DNA of 64,000 nucleotides, taken from NCBI RefSeq assembly GCF_013166655.1, contig NZ_JABKCA010000005.1, forward strand, positions 39,553 to 103,552, written 5' to 3'. This stretch comes from Lentimicrobium sp. L6 (GTDB lineage: Bacteria > Bacteroidota > Bacteroidia > Bacteroidales > UBA12170). Within the stretch, counting starts at the first letter, position 1. The number at the start of each line of letters is the position of its first letter. Below are positions 47,651 to 57,103 of this stretch, one piece after another. A program made the position numbers and the translations under genes. The notes under the pieces were generated by a model, which was not told the origin of the DNA, ran no database searches, and saw only the letters and a program-made list of their open reading frames with translations.

Positions 47651-48784
47651 ATGAATATAGTGATACTCGGAACTGCTTTTCCCTTTCGTGGTGGATTGGC
47701 TGTTTATAATGAACGATTGGCCAAGGCATTTCAAGAAGAAGATATCCAAGTTAGAATTCATACCTTCAAATTACAATATCCTTCCATCCTTTTTCCTGGA
47801 AAAACACAATATGCTGATTGGGAAGGTCCAAAAGACTTAGATATTGAAGTCTCAGTCAACTCCATCAATCCATTTAACTGGCTGAATGTTGGAAAGAAGA
47901 TAAAAGAGATGAAGCCTGATATTTTGATCATGAAATATTGGCTTCCTTTTATGGCTCCTTGTTTTGGCACTATAGGTAGAATCGTGAAAAAGAACAAACA
48001 TACCAAAGTGATTTCCATCCTCGATAATATTATTCCTCATGAGAAAAATATTGTGGATCGTATTTTCTCAAAATATTTTGTAGGAGGAGTGGATGCTTTT
48101 GTTGGAATGTCGAAGAGTGTATTGAGTGAGTTAAATCAGTTTAACACAACTAAACCTCGTGCTTTTTGTCCTCATCCTCTTTATGATAATTTTGGTAAGA
48201 AAGTAAAGAAAGAGGAGGCCATAAAGAAACTAAACCTCGACCCAAAACAGAAGTATATATTATTTTTCGGACTCATCAGAGATTATAAAGGCTTGGATTT
48301 ATTGATAGAATCTTTTTCTAAGAAAGATTTCGCCAAAGAAAATATAAAGCTCATTGTTGCTGGAGAGTTTTATTCGGATCAAGAGAAATACACCAAACTG
48401 ATAAAAGACCTGAACTTGGAAGACCAAATCATTCTGGCCAATAAATTCATTCCAGATCCAGAGGTAGGATTATACTTTGGAGCTGCAGATATCATTGCAC
48501 AGCCTTATAAAACAGCTACGCAGAGTGGCGTCACTCAAATTGGATATCATTTTGAAAAACCTATGCTGGTGACTAATGTGGGAGGCTTAGCAGAAATCAT
48601 TCCTGACGAGAAAGTGGGCTACGTGGTAGAACCTAATCCAGAAGCCATAGCAGAAAAACTATTTGAATTCTTTGCCAAGGATAGAGCAGAAGACTTCAAT
48701 ACTAACCTGCTCGAAGAAAAGAAAAAATACGAATGGTCAACCATGACTAAAACTATATTAGATTTGTATCAGGAAATTCAATAA
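47651..48784 (+). CDS. GT4-like glycosyltransferase
   Basis: The 377-residue protein has a Rossmann N terminus (MNIVILGTAFPFRGGLAVYNERLA) and a GT-B C-terminal half with KYILFFGLIRDYKGLDLLIES, ADIIAQPYKTATQSGVTQIGY and the EPNPEAIAE loop, typical of group 1/4 retaining glycosyltransferases. I chose the ATG at 47651 rather than 47525: the extra 42 residues do not belong to the fold, and a -7 element (TATATTTG, 47597-47604) lies between. Acceptor and sugar donor are unknown; it precedes heptose-nucleotide genes, so surface glycan synthesis is likely. Confidence 0.88.
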   Translation: MNIVILGTAFPFRGGLAVYNERLAKAFQEEDIQVRIHTFKLQYPSILFPGKTQYADWEGPKDLDIEVSVNSINPFNWLNVGKKIKEMKPDILIMKYWLPFMAPCFGTIGRIVKKNKHTKVISILDNIIPHEKNIVDRIFSKYFVGGVDAFVGMSKSVLSELNQFNTTKPRAFCPHPLYDNFGKKVKKEEAIKKLNLDPKQKYILFFGLIRDYKGLDLLIESFSKKDFAKENIKLIVAGEFYSDQEKYTKLIKDLNLEDQIILANKFIPDPEVGLYFGAADIIAQPYKTATQSGVTQIGYHFEKPMLVTNVGGLAEIIPDEKVGYVVEPNPEAIAEKLFEFFAKDRAEDFNTNLLEEKKKYEWSTMTKTILDLYQEIQ

Positions 48785-48975
48785 AAAAGAAAAAATTGTC
48801 TACGCATTGAGTAGAGAATTGTCATCGACTTATTTCTTAGCCAGCATGCATCTAAGCAAGATTAAAAAACATGTCAATTTAATTGACGATATTCCTATAA
48901 ACTATTTTAAATTTGCCTCAAGTTCTATTAGAATATCATAAGAACTAACAAAAACATACAGCATAATAAGACAAG

Positions 48976-50004
48976 ATGATTATAAGAAGTAAAGCACCAT
49001 TACGATTAGGATTAGCAGGCGGAGGCTCTGATGTATCTCCCTATTCCGATATTTATGGAGGAGCCATTTTAAATGCCACCATCAATATGTATGCACATGC
49101 TACTATTGAGGAAAGAAATGATGGGAAAATCGTTTTAAATTCTGAAGATAAAGGCGAATATATTGAGCTAGAAAGTATAGAAGAATTAGAGATTAATGGC
49201 GAACTGGATTTGCTCAAAGGAATCTATAACCGAGTGGTGAAAGACTTTACAAAGAAAGCCCTATCTTTTACATTAACTACCTATGTCGATGCACCTCCTG
49301 GTTCTGGACTAGGAACCTCCTCCACTTTGGTTACCGCTATTCTAGGTGCTTTTGTAGAATGGTTAAAATTACCTCTTGGAGAATATGATTTAGCACATCT
49401 AGCTTATGAAATTGAGCGAATAGACTTAGACATGGCAGGCGGAAAACAAGACCAATATGCGGCTACTTTTGGAGGAGTTAACTTTATGGAATTTTATGGT
49501 GATGACAAAGTAATAGTAAATCCATTACGCATAAATCCAACTATTTTAAATGAATTGGCACATAATTTAGTCCTTTATTATACTGGAACCAGTCGTGTTT
49601 CTGCTCAAATTATTGAAGCACAACGAAGCAATGTGAATGAAAAGAAACAGACTTCTATCGACGCCATGCACAAGATTAAACAACAAGCCACCAGCATGAA
49701 AGAAGCCTTACTAAAAGGTGAATTAGAAAAAATTGGAGAAATTCTAGACTTTGGCTGGCAGCATAAAAAGAAAATGGCAGATAATATCACCAATTCTGAA
49801 ATTGACCATTTATACGATAGCGTAATAAAAGCCGGAGCCAATGGCGGTAAAGTGAGTGGCGCAGGAGGTGGAGGCTTTATGTTCTTCTATTGCCCAAAGA
49901 ACACACGTCATCAGGTAATTAGAGCCTTAGATGATATCGGGGGCAATGTAAAGCGTTACGAGTTCGTCACTCAAGGATTACAAACCTGGACCATAGATTC
50001 ATAG
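48976..50004 (+). CDS. hddA: D-glycero-D-manno-heptose 7-phosphate kinase-like GHMP kinase
   Basis: The 342-residue GHMP kinase has the family motifs SKAPLRLGLAGGGSDVSPYSD, APPGSGLGTSSTLV (ATP loop), DMAGGKQDQYAATFGGVN and KVSGAGGGGFMFFY. It fits HddA-type kinases, which phosphorylate heptose-7-phosphate toward GDP-heptose. It lies 1 base before the nucleotidyltransferase below, so they are co-translated. Confidence 0.9.
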   Translation: MIIRSKAPLRLGLAGGGSDVSPYSDIYGGAILNATINMYAHATIEERNDGKIVLNSEDKGEYIELESIEELEINGELDLLKGIYNRVVKDFTKKALSFTLTTYVDAPPGSGLGTSSTLVTAILGAFVEWLKLPLGEYDLAHLAYEIERIDLDMAGGKQDQYAATFGGVNFMEFYGDDKVIVNPLRINPTILNELAHNLVLYYTGTSRVSAQIIEAQRSNVNEKKQTSIDAMHKIKQQATSMKEALLKGELEKIGEILDFGWQHKKKMADNITNSEIDHLYDSVIKAGANGGKVSGAGGGGFMFFYCPKNTRHQVIRALDDIGGNVKRYEFVTQGLQTWTIDS

Positions 50005-50005
50005 T

Positions 50006-50695
50006 ATGATCAAAGAAGCCATCATTTTAGCAGGAGGATTGGGCACCAGATTAAAAGGTGTAGTTAATGATATTCCAAAACCAATGGCTCCTATCAATGG
50101 CATCCCCTTTTTGAAATATTTACTAGAGGATGTTCATCAATATGGAATTGAGCGAATCATTTTAGCGGTAGGTTATAAATGGGAAATGATTCAGGACTAT
50201 TTTGGTCAAGAGTTTATGGGTATGAAAATCATTTATGCGATAGAGCATGAACCGCTTGGAACCGGAGGAGGCATTAAGAATGCTATGGCCCATTTACAAA
50301 ATAAAGATTTCTTCTTACTCAATGGCGATACCTTTTTCAAAGTAGATTTGAGAGCTTTGGAAACCCATTATCAAGATACTCAATCTGACCTTTGTCTTTC
50401 ACTAAAAGCTATGACAAACTTCGACAGATACGGAACAGTGACTTTAAAAGGAAATCAAATCATAGCTTTCCAAGAGAAAAAACAAATGGAGGAAGGATTG
50501 ATTAATGGTGGAGTTTATGCTTTGAATACAAGCATCTTTGAATTAGCCAAAGACCAAAAGAAATTCTCCTTTGAAACCGATATTATGGAATCTGGCTTGG
50601 AGCAATTTAAAGTTCAGGGCTTTATTTCTGAAGCTTACTTTATAGATATCGGAATTCCGGAGGATTATTTACAAGCTCAGATGGATATAAAATAG
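50006..50695 (+). CDS. hddC: Heptose-1-phosphate nucleotidyltransferase-like protein (HddC type)
   Basis: The 229-residue sugar nucleotidyltransferase has AGGLGTRLKGVVNDIPKPMAP, EHEPLGTGGGIKNA, LNGDTFFKVD and the C-terminal DIGIPEDYLQA. It follows the kinase by one base. Together these activate heptose for a surface glycan. The isomerase (GmhA) and phosphatase (GmhB) steps are not in this window. Confidence 0.88.
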   Translation: MIKEAIILAGGLGTRLKGVVNDIPKPMAPINGIPFLKYLLEDVHQYGIERIILAVGYKWEMIQDYFGQEFMGMKIIYAIEHEPLGTGGGIKNAMAHLQNKDFFLLNGDTFFKVDLRALETHYQDTQSDLCLSLKAMTNFDRYGTVTLKGNQIIAFQEKKQMEEGLINGGVYALNTSIFELAKDQKKFSFETDIMESGLEQFKVQGFISEAYFIDIGIPEDYLQAQMDIK

Positions 50696-50829
50696 AAAGA
50701 CAAGATTACAAGCTCTATAGTTGGAAGGCGGAAGCAGTTCACTTCATGCTTTAAGCAATAATATCGAACATATCTAGGAGATAATTAATATTTCAAAACA
50801 CAAGTCGAAAAATAATTGAGAATATAAAA

Positions 50830-51846
50830 ATGATACTAGTAACAGGAGGAACAGGTTTAGTGGGCGCACATTTACTTTTTGATCTTTTACAAAAAGAAGA
50901 CAAAGTCTGTGCTATAAAAAGAAGCCACTCCTCTTTAAATCAAATAGAAAAGATATTCTCATTTTATTCCTCCGACCCCATAAGCCTCCTTGCTAAAATA
51001 GAATGGAGAGAAGCTGAATTATTAGACTACTTTTCCCTTGAGGAGGCATTAAAAGGAATTACACAAGTTTATCATTGCGCCGCCATGGTTTCTTTTAAGA
51101 AGAAAGACAAGCAAAAAATGATGACTGCTAATATTGAAGGAACGAAAAATCTGGTCAATGCCTGCTTACATAACAGGATTCAGAAGTTGGTTCATGTGAG
51201 TTCTATTGCGGCATTAGGGAGAGCCGAAGCTGGAGAAAGTGCCAGCGAAAAAACACCTTGGAAAGATAGCGATAAGGATTCGCCTTATTCTATTAGCAAA
51301 TACCAGTCGGAAATGGAAGTTTGGAGAGGAATTGCTGAGGGACTAAATGCTGTCATCGTAAACCCCTCTGTTATTTTAGGCCCTGGCGATTGGAGTAAAG
51401 GAAGCCCTTCATTCTTTAACATGATGGCCAAAGGTATGAAGTATTATAGCCACGGAATGAATGGCTACGTTTATGTGAGAGATGTGACCAGAGCCATGAT
51501 TGAGCTCATGGAATCTGATATCAATGGAGAACGATTTGTTTTAAACGGAGAAGATCTCACTTACCTAGAATTTTTTAATATGATGGCCAAAAGCCTCAAC
51601 AAACCATTTCCTAGTATTGAAGCAAAAGCTTGGATGATGAATTTGGCATGGAGAGGAGCCTATATAAAAGGATTAATCACCCGAAAAACACCTGAACTCA
51701 CGAAATCTACAGCGCGTTCGTTTATGAGTTCCTATAGTTATTCGAGTGAGAAAATAGAGAAGTCCATTAGTTTTGAATTTACTGCGTTGCAAAAAGCGAT
51801 TATGCTGATAGGAGATTGCCATTTGAAGGACAAGAATGTTCTATGA
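50830..51846 (+). CDS. Extended SDR: NAD-dependent epimerase/dehydratase-like
   Basis: The 338-residue protein has the NAD(P)-binding GGTGLVGAHLLFD motif, the active-site pattern YSISK (Tyr and Lys) near 157-161, HVSSIAALG with the Ser, and a C-terminal substrate region. It belongs to the dihydroflavonol-reductase-like branch of extended SDRs. It is separate from hddC by 134 bases, so co-transcription is uncertain. The substrate is not known. Confidence 0.85.
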   Translation: MILVTGGTGLVGAHLLFDLLQKEDKVCAIKRSHSSLNQIEKIFSFYSSDPISLLAKIEWREAELLDYFSLEEALKGITQVYHCAAMVSFKKKDKQKMMTANIEGTKNLVNACLHNRIQKLVHVSSIAALGRAEAGESASEKTPWKDSDKDSPYSISKYQSEMEVWRGIAEGLNAVIVNPSVILGPGDWSKGSPSFFNMMAKGMKYYSHGMNGYVYVRDVTRAMIELMESDINGERFVLNGEDLTYLEFFNMMAKSLNKPFPSIEAKAWMMNLAWRGAYIKGLITRKTPELTKSTARSFMSSYSYSSEKIEKSISFEFTALQKAIMLIGDCHLKDKNVL

Positions 51847-51856
51847 TTAAAACTAT

Positions 51857-51882
51857 CACGCAAAGCCGCGAAGGCGCAAAGT
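51857..51882. repeat. Short CGCAAAG-type dispersed repeat
   Basis: The sequence contains three imperfect units of the CGCAAAG / CGCGAAG type (CACGCAAAGCCGCGAAGG and onward). This repeat is widespread between genes of Bacteroidota. It follows the SDR gene by about 10 bases. Confidence 0.55.
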
Positions 51883-52044
51883 CATTATGATAGTAAAAAA
51901 GTTCGATATCCGACCACTTGTTAGCCACTAATGCACGAATTAGAATAAAACAACGGTAGTTTCTATTTTCACGAATAAACCCAGAGCTGATTCTTTTAAC
52001 GAATTAACTTTACGGACTTTAGGCACTTTATGAACTCAAAGTAC

Positions 52045-53079
52045 TTAAGACACTTCCACTAAGAAATCACCCTTAGCTTTTACTTCTCCCACAACAGCAG
52101 AATGGGGATAAACTGAACTTCTCAAATCTTGAAGCATATCATTTACAGCATCTTTTGGGACACACATCAATAATCCGCCTGAGGTTTGAGCATCGTGAAT
52201 GAGCATTTTGTGCTCGTAAACTACCTCATCGCTAAAATGACAAAACTCTTCAACAAATTCTTGATTTCTAAAGCAAGCACCAGGCAAGCAACCCAGTTCT
52301 GCTAATTCGTAAGCCCCTTTGAGAAGTGGCAGCTTTTGAGTTGCCAAATGCAAACATACATTGCTAGCTAAGGCTAGTTTATAGGCATGACCTATTAAGC
52401 CAAACCCAGTAACATCAGTAGCACATTTTACATCATACTTTTGCATGATTTCGGCACCATTTTTATTCAGAAGCTTCATATTATCCAAACAAGCTTGATA
52501 ATCTTCTTGATTAACCTCCCCTATTTTTTTGCCGGCCAAAATCACACCGGCACCAATGGGCTTGGTAAGTATTAAAACATCACCTGGCTTTGCATTAGAA
52601 TTGGTAATCACTTTATCTGGATGAACCAATCCACTCACTGCCAAACCATATTTGGGCACCTTATCAGTGATGGTATGACCTCCGACTAAATAACCGCCAG
52701 ATTCAATTACTTTATCCTGACCTCCTCTAATGATTTCTTTCAATGCTTCCATAGGTTTATCAGCAGGAAACTCTAATATATTCATGGCAGTAATCACCTT
52801 GCCTCCCATGGCATAAACGTCACTCAAAGCATTGGCTGCCGCTATTTGGCCAAACTCATAAGGATCGGAACAAACTGGAGGAAAGAAATCAGTAGTTTGA
52901 ATGAGTGCCGTTTCTTCGTTTATCTTATAGACACCAGCATCATCGTGAGTACTAATATCCACCATTAATTCAGGGCCTGTAATATGAGGCAAATCGGCTA
53001 AAGCTTTATCTAATTCTTTGGCAGGAAGCTTGGCTGAGCAGCCACCTTCTTGGCCAGAAGCTAATAAATCGTAAATCAT
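52045..53079 (-). CDS. selD: Selenide, water dikinase (selenophosphate synthetase)
   Basis: SelD makes selenophosphate from selenide and ATP, the activated selenium donor for selenocysteine synthesis. The 344 residues contain EGGCSAKLPAKEL, with a catalytic cysteine (not selenocysteine) and lysine, DDAGVYKIN and TTDFFPPV, and ANALSDVYAMGG, GGHTITDKV and VTGFGLIGHA. It lies 10 bases after yedF and is co-transcribed with it from the promoter at 53728-53758. Confidence 0.96.
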   Translation of the reverse strand: MIYDLLASGQEGGCSAKLPAKELDKALADLPHITGPELMVDISTHDDAGVYKINEETALIQTTDFFPPVCSDPYEFGQIAAANALSDVYAMGGKVITAMNILEFPADKPMEALKEIIRGGQDKVIESGGYLVGGHTITDKVPKYGLAVSGLVHPDKVITNSNAKPGDVLILTKPIGAGVILAGKKIGEVNQEDYQACLDNMKLLNKNGAEIMQKYDVKCATDVTGFGLIGHAYKLALASNVCLHLATQKLPLLKGAYELAELGCLPGACFRNQEFVEEFCHFSDEVVYEHKMLIHDAQTSGGLLMCVPKDAVNDMLQDLRSSVYPHSAVVGEVKAKGDFLVEVS

Positions 53080-53089
53080 AATTTAAGTC

Positions 53090-53698
53090 TTAAGGATAAA
53101 TGATATTGCCAGCAGCTGTGATTTTCTCTAAAATATCCAGCATATTAGAAATTCGACCAACACCCACCTCATCCATTTTATTATAATATTCGAGGCAAGT
53201 ACCACAGATATGAATCTCCACACCCATCTTTTCAAGTTCTAGCAAAGGTTCTAATACAATAGAATCTTTTAAAACCAAATGAATTCCAATATTAGCAAAC
53301 ACAATAGCGGAAGGTAGTTTAGAAACATTGGGTAAAGTATTAAAAAATCCGGTTAATAGCATTTTTCCAAGCTTTTCATCACCATCTCCAAAAGTTTCTT
53401 TTTTCACACAAACCATGTAATCGCCTTTGTTTGAAGTGGGAATTTCACAATATTCTTCTGGAGTACTTTGCTCAAAGCTTCCTCCTTTTTTTACTACCAA
53501 AATCTCGTAAACTCCATTATCCTCATTTACTTGGACTTCCATTTTATTATCGGAGAGAAATCGACTCACATTAAACTTGGCACTTTCATTATCTACAAGA
53601 ATTTGTAGTGTTTCAGACTCCTCCATATCTAATAAGGCCTTTTTGGTCATGATTAAAGGCTGAGGACATAGCTTTCCTTTAGCATCTATTGTTTTCAT
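53090..53698 (-). CDS. yedF: Selenium metabolism protein YedF (TusA + DsrE domains)
   Basis: The 202 residues have an N-terminal TusA-like domain with the CPQP motif (KGKLCPQPLIMTKKAL) and a C-terminal DsrE-like part with ICGTCLEYY. This arrangement is typical of YedF-type proteins found next to selD. A role in selenium or sulfur delivery is inferred from the family and the selD neighbour. Confidence 0.93.
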   Translation of the reverse strand: MKTIDAKGKLCPQPLIMTKKALLDMEESETLQILVDNESAKFNVSRFLSDNKMEVQVNEDNGVYEILVVKKGGSFEQSTPEEYCEIPTSNKGDYMVCVKKETFGDGDEKLGKMLLTGFFNTLPNVSKLPSAIVFANIGIHLVLKDSIVLEPLLELEKMGVEIHICGTCLEYYNKMDEVGVGRISNMLDILEKITAAGNIIYP

Positions 53699-53727
53699 TA
53701 TAATATTTTTTGGTGATTATGTAATGG

Positions 53728-53758
53728 CAAAAGTAAGCTAATAGGGATTAGGATCAAA
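53728..53758 (-). promoter_or_regulatory. Promoter of yedF-selD
   Basis: On the minus strand TTTG (53758-53755), a 19-base spacer and TACTTTTG (53735-53728) match the Bacteroidota consensus. It lies about 30 bases upstream of the yedF start at 53698. Confidence 0.7.
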
Positions 53759-53860
53759 TTGTGGGCTTATTTCCGTTTTGATGAGTTTTTGAGCTGTGGG
53801 AGAATATAGGTCGGGTTTAAATCTAGCTAATGAGAGATAAACACTTTCTTTTTTACCTAG

Positions 53861-54132
53861 ATCGCCGCTCTACTTCCCGTTTCAAATCTAAGATGGTTCT
53901 GGCGGCTCTATAAAAATCTACGCTGTAGATTTTCTATAAATATTGCGCTCCTCTGGAGCTTTGAAAAAATATTTATTTCTGAAAATAGCAATTATTGAAA
54001 CACAATTTATTCGTTCGAAAAACTAGCAAAAGAGCTCCAGAGGAGCGAAATCTCTATAAAAACAAGTAAGAAATGAAAATTTTTAAGCCGCCAGTTTTAT
54101 AGCTCAAATAGGAATGAAAGGAATGCGGCGAT
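53861..54132. repeat. 272-bp composite palindrome, MITE-like
   Basis: The ends are exact inverted repeats: ATCGCCGC at 53861 and GCGGCGAT ending at 54132. Inside lie further inverted pairs: TGGCGGCT (53900-53907) with AGCCGCCA (54086-54093), and GCTCCTCTGGAGCT (53947-53960) with AGCTCCAGAGGAGC (54033-54046). There is also a local hairpin AAAATCTAC-GCT-GTAGATTTT. No protein is encoded. It fits a non-autonomous mobile or REP-like element between yedF and the next lipoprotein gene. Confidence 0.7.
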
Positions 54133-54167
54133 ATCTTAAATTTAGAAGCCATAAAAACATTCAGGCT

Positions 54168-55049
54168 TCACTTCCAAATACCTTTATAATCCGGTATACG
54201 GTACTTTCCATTATACATGATACTATCACGATTGTTATGTATTTCGGCTTCAGAACCAATATTAAACCATAACACATTTCCAGAAACGTCTTTACCCACT
54301 AGCTTATTAAGTTGTTTCCTGGGCTCTTGATTAAAACCTTCCATAATAGCCATGAAACCTTGCTCTTCCTTTCCTTTCTTCAGTTCACATTTAGCAATTA
54401 TTGGAAAAAGAATTAATTCTCCATTTGGGCTTTGCTGATAGACTTCAAACTGATTAAAGGCCATTTTTTCAATATCTTCTTGGCCTTGAGAAAATAGAAT
54501 ATTCGAACCATTCTTAAAAGTAAAAACTCTATTACCCAATTTATCAAAAGTCACTTCATTTCCATCTTTTTGAGAAAATGCAATCAGGAAGATTCCTATC
54601 TGGTTTTCTGGGACAATGATAATATCTTTCTTTAAGTTATTAATTTGAGAATTACTTTCTTCTAAGTTCTGACTATTAATCACTTTTCGCAAGGCAGTTA
54701 CTTCATCAATTCGGAAAGAATCAATATAGGTCTTATAATTACAACAAACCATTATGTCTTCCCTAGGCATCAAAAGAAGTTTATCAATCATTCCATCTTC
54801 AGAAAATAAGAAAATGGAGTCTTCGGATATTCTATAATGATAGCTTTGAGTTAATCTAAACTTATCTCTAAGTGTCCAAAAGAGTGAATCTGGACTAATT
54901 GAAACCCCTAATTTAGAATTAAAGCCACCAACCCAATCTCCATAAATCATATCAATACTTAATGGTTTTTCTTTAGCCTGATTACAACTTGAAAAAACAA
55001 TTAACACAAAGGAAATCAGAATAGGAATGTTTTTGATGTTTTTTTTCAT
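54168..55049 (-). CDS. Lipoprotein of unknown function
   Basis: The 293-residue protein has a lipobox (IVFSSCNQAKEK, Cys near residue 23). The rest shows no family I recognise; it contains many beta-prone stretches (YGDWVGGFNSKLG, FRLTQSYHYRISEDSIFLF) and ends with GKYRIPDYKGIWK. It stands between yedF and selB on the same strand, but the 92-base gap to selB and the repeat downstream suggest it is not functionally tied to selenium use. Confidence 0.75.
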   Translation of the reverse strand: MKKNIKNIPILISFVLIVFSSCNQAKEKPLSIDMIYGDWVGGFNSKLGVSISPDSLFWTLRDKFRLTQSYHYRISEDSIFLFSEDGMIDKLLLMPREDIMVCCNYKTYIDSFRIDEVTALRKVINSQNLEESNSQINNLKKDIIIVPENQIGIFLIAFSQKDGNEVTFDKLGNRVFTFKNGSNILFSQGQEDIEKMAFNQFEVYQQSPNGELILFPIIAKCELKKGKEEQGFMAIMEGFNQEPRKQLNKLVGKDVSGNVLWFNIGSEAEIHNNRDSIMYNGKYRIPDYKGIWK

Positions 55050-55141
55050 TTCAAATGATTTAGGGAATACTTAAGCATTCTTATAACGTTATAAGAAATA
55101 TTTTATTATTCCCCAATATTACTTAGAGCAACCAATCAAAA

Positions 55142-57103
55142 TCACATACTAAGTATTCTCAATCCAAACTCCGTAATTTGCGTCCTATAGTTTTCCTTTT
55201 TATGTTCTGAAGTAATGAGTATTTTCTCTGCTTCAAACATTTCTATCAAAAAAGGCAACATTTTCTTTGACAAACCTGTTTCCTGCTTTAGTGGTTGAAG
55301 GAATAAGCCCTCTTTATGATTGGCTAAAACCTGAAGTAATTCCTTGCGATATTTCATGACCAAAGAAGCATGGGCATATTCATTTTTATAATAACTCAGT
55401 TTACCATTTTGAATGAGGAAATCAATATAAGAAGCCAATTTGTCTTTACTTATCATTCTTTGATAGGCAGCCTGATTGATATCCACATAGATGGGTTTTT
55501 GAGGACCATAATCTTTTATAGTTTGCTCTAACCACTCTATATCTGCTTTTTCTTTTTTACTCAACTTGACTTCATGCGAAGACAAAGCCCAAGTCATAGC
55601 AATGGATTTTATATGTTTATCCTCCTCCATTTTTAATAATAAATGAGGAAGGTATTCTTTGAAAACTTTGTTTTTATTTAAACCTAACTTTCCTAGAAGT
55701 TCCAATTCGTTTAAACCCTTGGTGAGCATGGGGTTTTTCTCATGAAATTCTAGTATTAAAGCTTTTACTTTTTTAATGATTTCCCATTCCGCTATTTCCG
55801 CCATATAGATATGATTGGGATATAGAGAAATGCCTTTCAAATTTTTATCTTCTTGGAGCAAATCCTCTTCTGTCATCTTTAATTTATCTTTCAATAAATG
55901 TAGATTTAGAGGAAGGTTTTCTTTCTTAAGCTCGATGAGAATCAGCTCTGCCGTTTTTCCTTCATTGAGGATTCCATCGACGAGTAATTCCAGTGATTGG
56001 AGTAGCTTTTTGGTTCTTTTACGGTGATGCAAAGGTTTGGCATCGATGATAATTCCTCCTCCTATGCTCTTATCGCCAGAGGAGTTTCTTAAGATGAATT
56101 TATCTTTATGAATCAATACACTTTCTTTCTCCAAAACCAATTGAACTAGCCCAGACTCCCCAGGTTTGAGTTTATCTTTGTCGAGTAAATGCATCCTTGC
56201 TTGAGTATCGAAAGTACCTGAATGAAAAACTACTGTTGACCAAATACCCAAATCCACAGAATTCTCAAATAAGGTGATATAAGCATCTATCATCAAGGTA
56301 TTTTCCAATTCTTGATTACTCAAAAGCATGCCTCTTTCAAAATCATCGGGTTTTAATCCAGTCAAGTTAAAAGCGGCTCTATCTCCAGCCACCACTTTCT
56401 CCACCTTTTTTCCATGACGCTGGATTCCTCTTAATCGTAATTTATCTTTATTTCCAGGCAAGAGAAAAACCTCTTCTTCCACTTCAATTTCTCCATTTAA
56501 AACAGAACCCGTTACCACAGAACCCATTCCTTTTACCGTAAATATTCTATCGATAAACATGCGGAAGAATTGGTCTTGTTTTTGAGTTTCTATTTGAGGT
56601 ATTATATTTTCTATTTCTTGCTTCAACTCATCAAGTCCTTGTCCACTTATACTACTCACTCCTACTATTGGGGCTTCTTCAAACTCCGTTCCCTCGAGCC
56701 ACTCCATAATCTCCAGCTTGGCCAATTCAGCAATTTCTTCATCCACCAAATCAATCTTATTCAGCGCAATGATGGCTTTCTTCACTTTTAAGGCTCTGAT
56801 GATATTAAAATGTTCTTTGGTTTGTGGCATCACGCCAGAATCAGCAGCAATCACCAGTAAAACGAAGTCGATGCCACAAGCGCCTCCTACCATAGTATTT
56901 ATAAAATCTTTATGACCGGGGACATCGATAATACCCACAGAATGACCCGATGGCAAATCGATATGAGAAAATCCCAGATTGATGGTGATTCCCCTCTCCT
57001 TTTCTTCTTTGTGGGTATCACAATCTATATTTGTTAAAGCTTTAATCAGCGAAGTTTTCCCATGATCCACATGGCCCGCTGTCCCCATTATTAAATGCTT
57101 CAT
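55142..57103 (-). CDS. selB: Selenocysteine-specific translation elongation factor SelB
   Basis: The 653-residue GTPase brings Sec-tRNA to UGA codons and binds the SECIS hairpin. The G domain has GTAGHVDHGKTSL, RGITINLGF, DVPGHKDF and NKIDLVDEE. After the EF-Tu-like domains 2-3 (SVVTGSVLNGEIEVEEEVF, FERGMLLS) there are C-terminal winged-helix repeats that bind the SECIS RNA. Its ATG overlaps the selA stop by four bases, so the two are coupled. Confidence 0.97.
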   Translation of the reverse strand: MKHLIMGTAGHVDHGKTSLIKALTNIDCDTHKEEKERGITINLGFSHIDLPSGHSVGIIDVPGHKDFINTMVGGACGIDFVLLVIAADSGVMPQTKEHFNIIRALKVKKAIIALNKIDLVDEEIAELAKLEIMEWLEGTEFEEAPIVGVSSISGQGLDELKQEIENIIPQIETQKQDQFFRMFIDRIFTVKGMGSVVTGSVLNGEIEVEEEVFLLPGNKDKLRLRGIQRHGKKVEKVVAGDRAAFNLTGLKPDDFERGMLLSNQELENTLMIDAYITLFENSVDLGIWSTVVFHSGTFDTQARMHLLDKDKLKPGESGLVQLVLEKESVLIHKDKFILRNSSGDKSIGGGIIIDAKPLHHRKRTKKLLQSLELLVDGILNEGKTAELILIELKKENLPLNLHLLKDKLKMTEEDLLQEDKNLKGISLYPNHIYMAEIAEWEIIKKVKALILEFHEKNPMLTKGLNELELLGKLGLNKNKVFKEYLPHLLLKMEEDKHIKSIAMTWALSSHEVKLSKKEKADIEWLEQTIKDYGPQKPIYVDINQAAYQRMISKDKLASYIDFLIQNGKLSYYKNEYAHASLVMKYRKELLQVLANHKEGLFLQPLKQETGLSKKMLPFLIEMFEAEKILITSEHKKENYRTQITEFGLRILSM

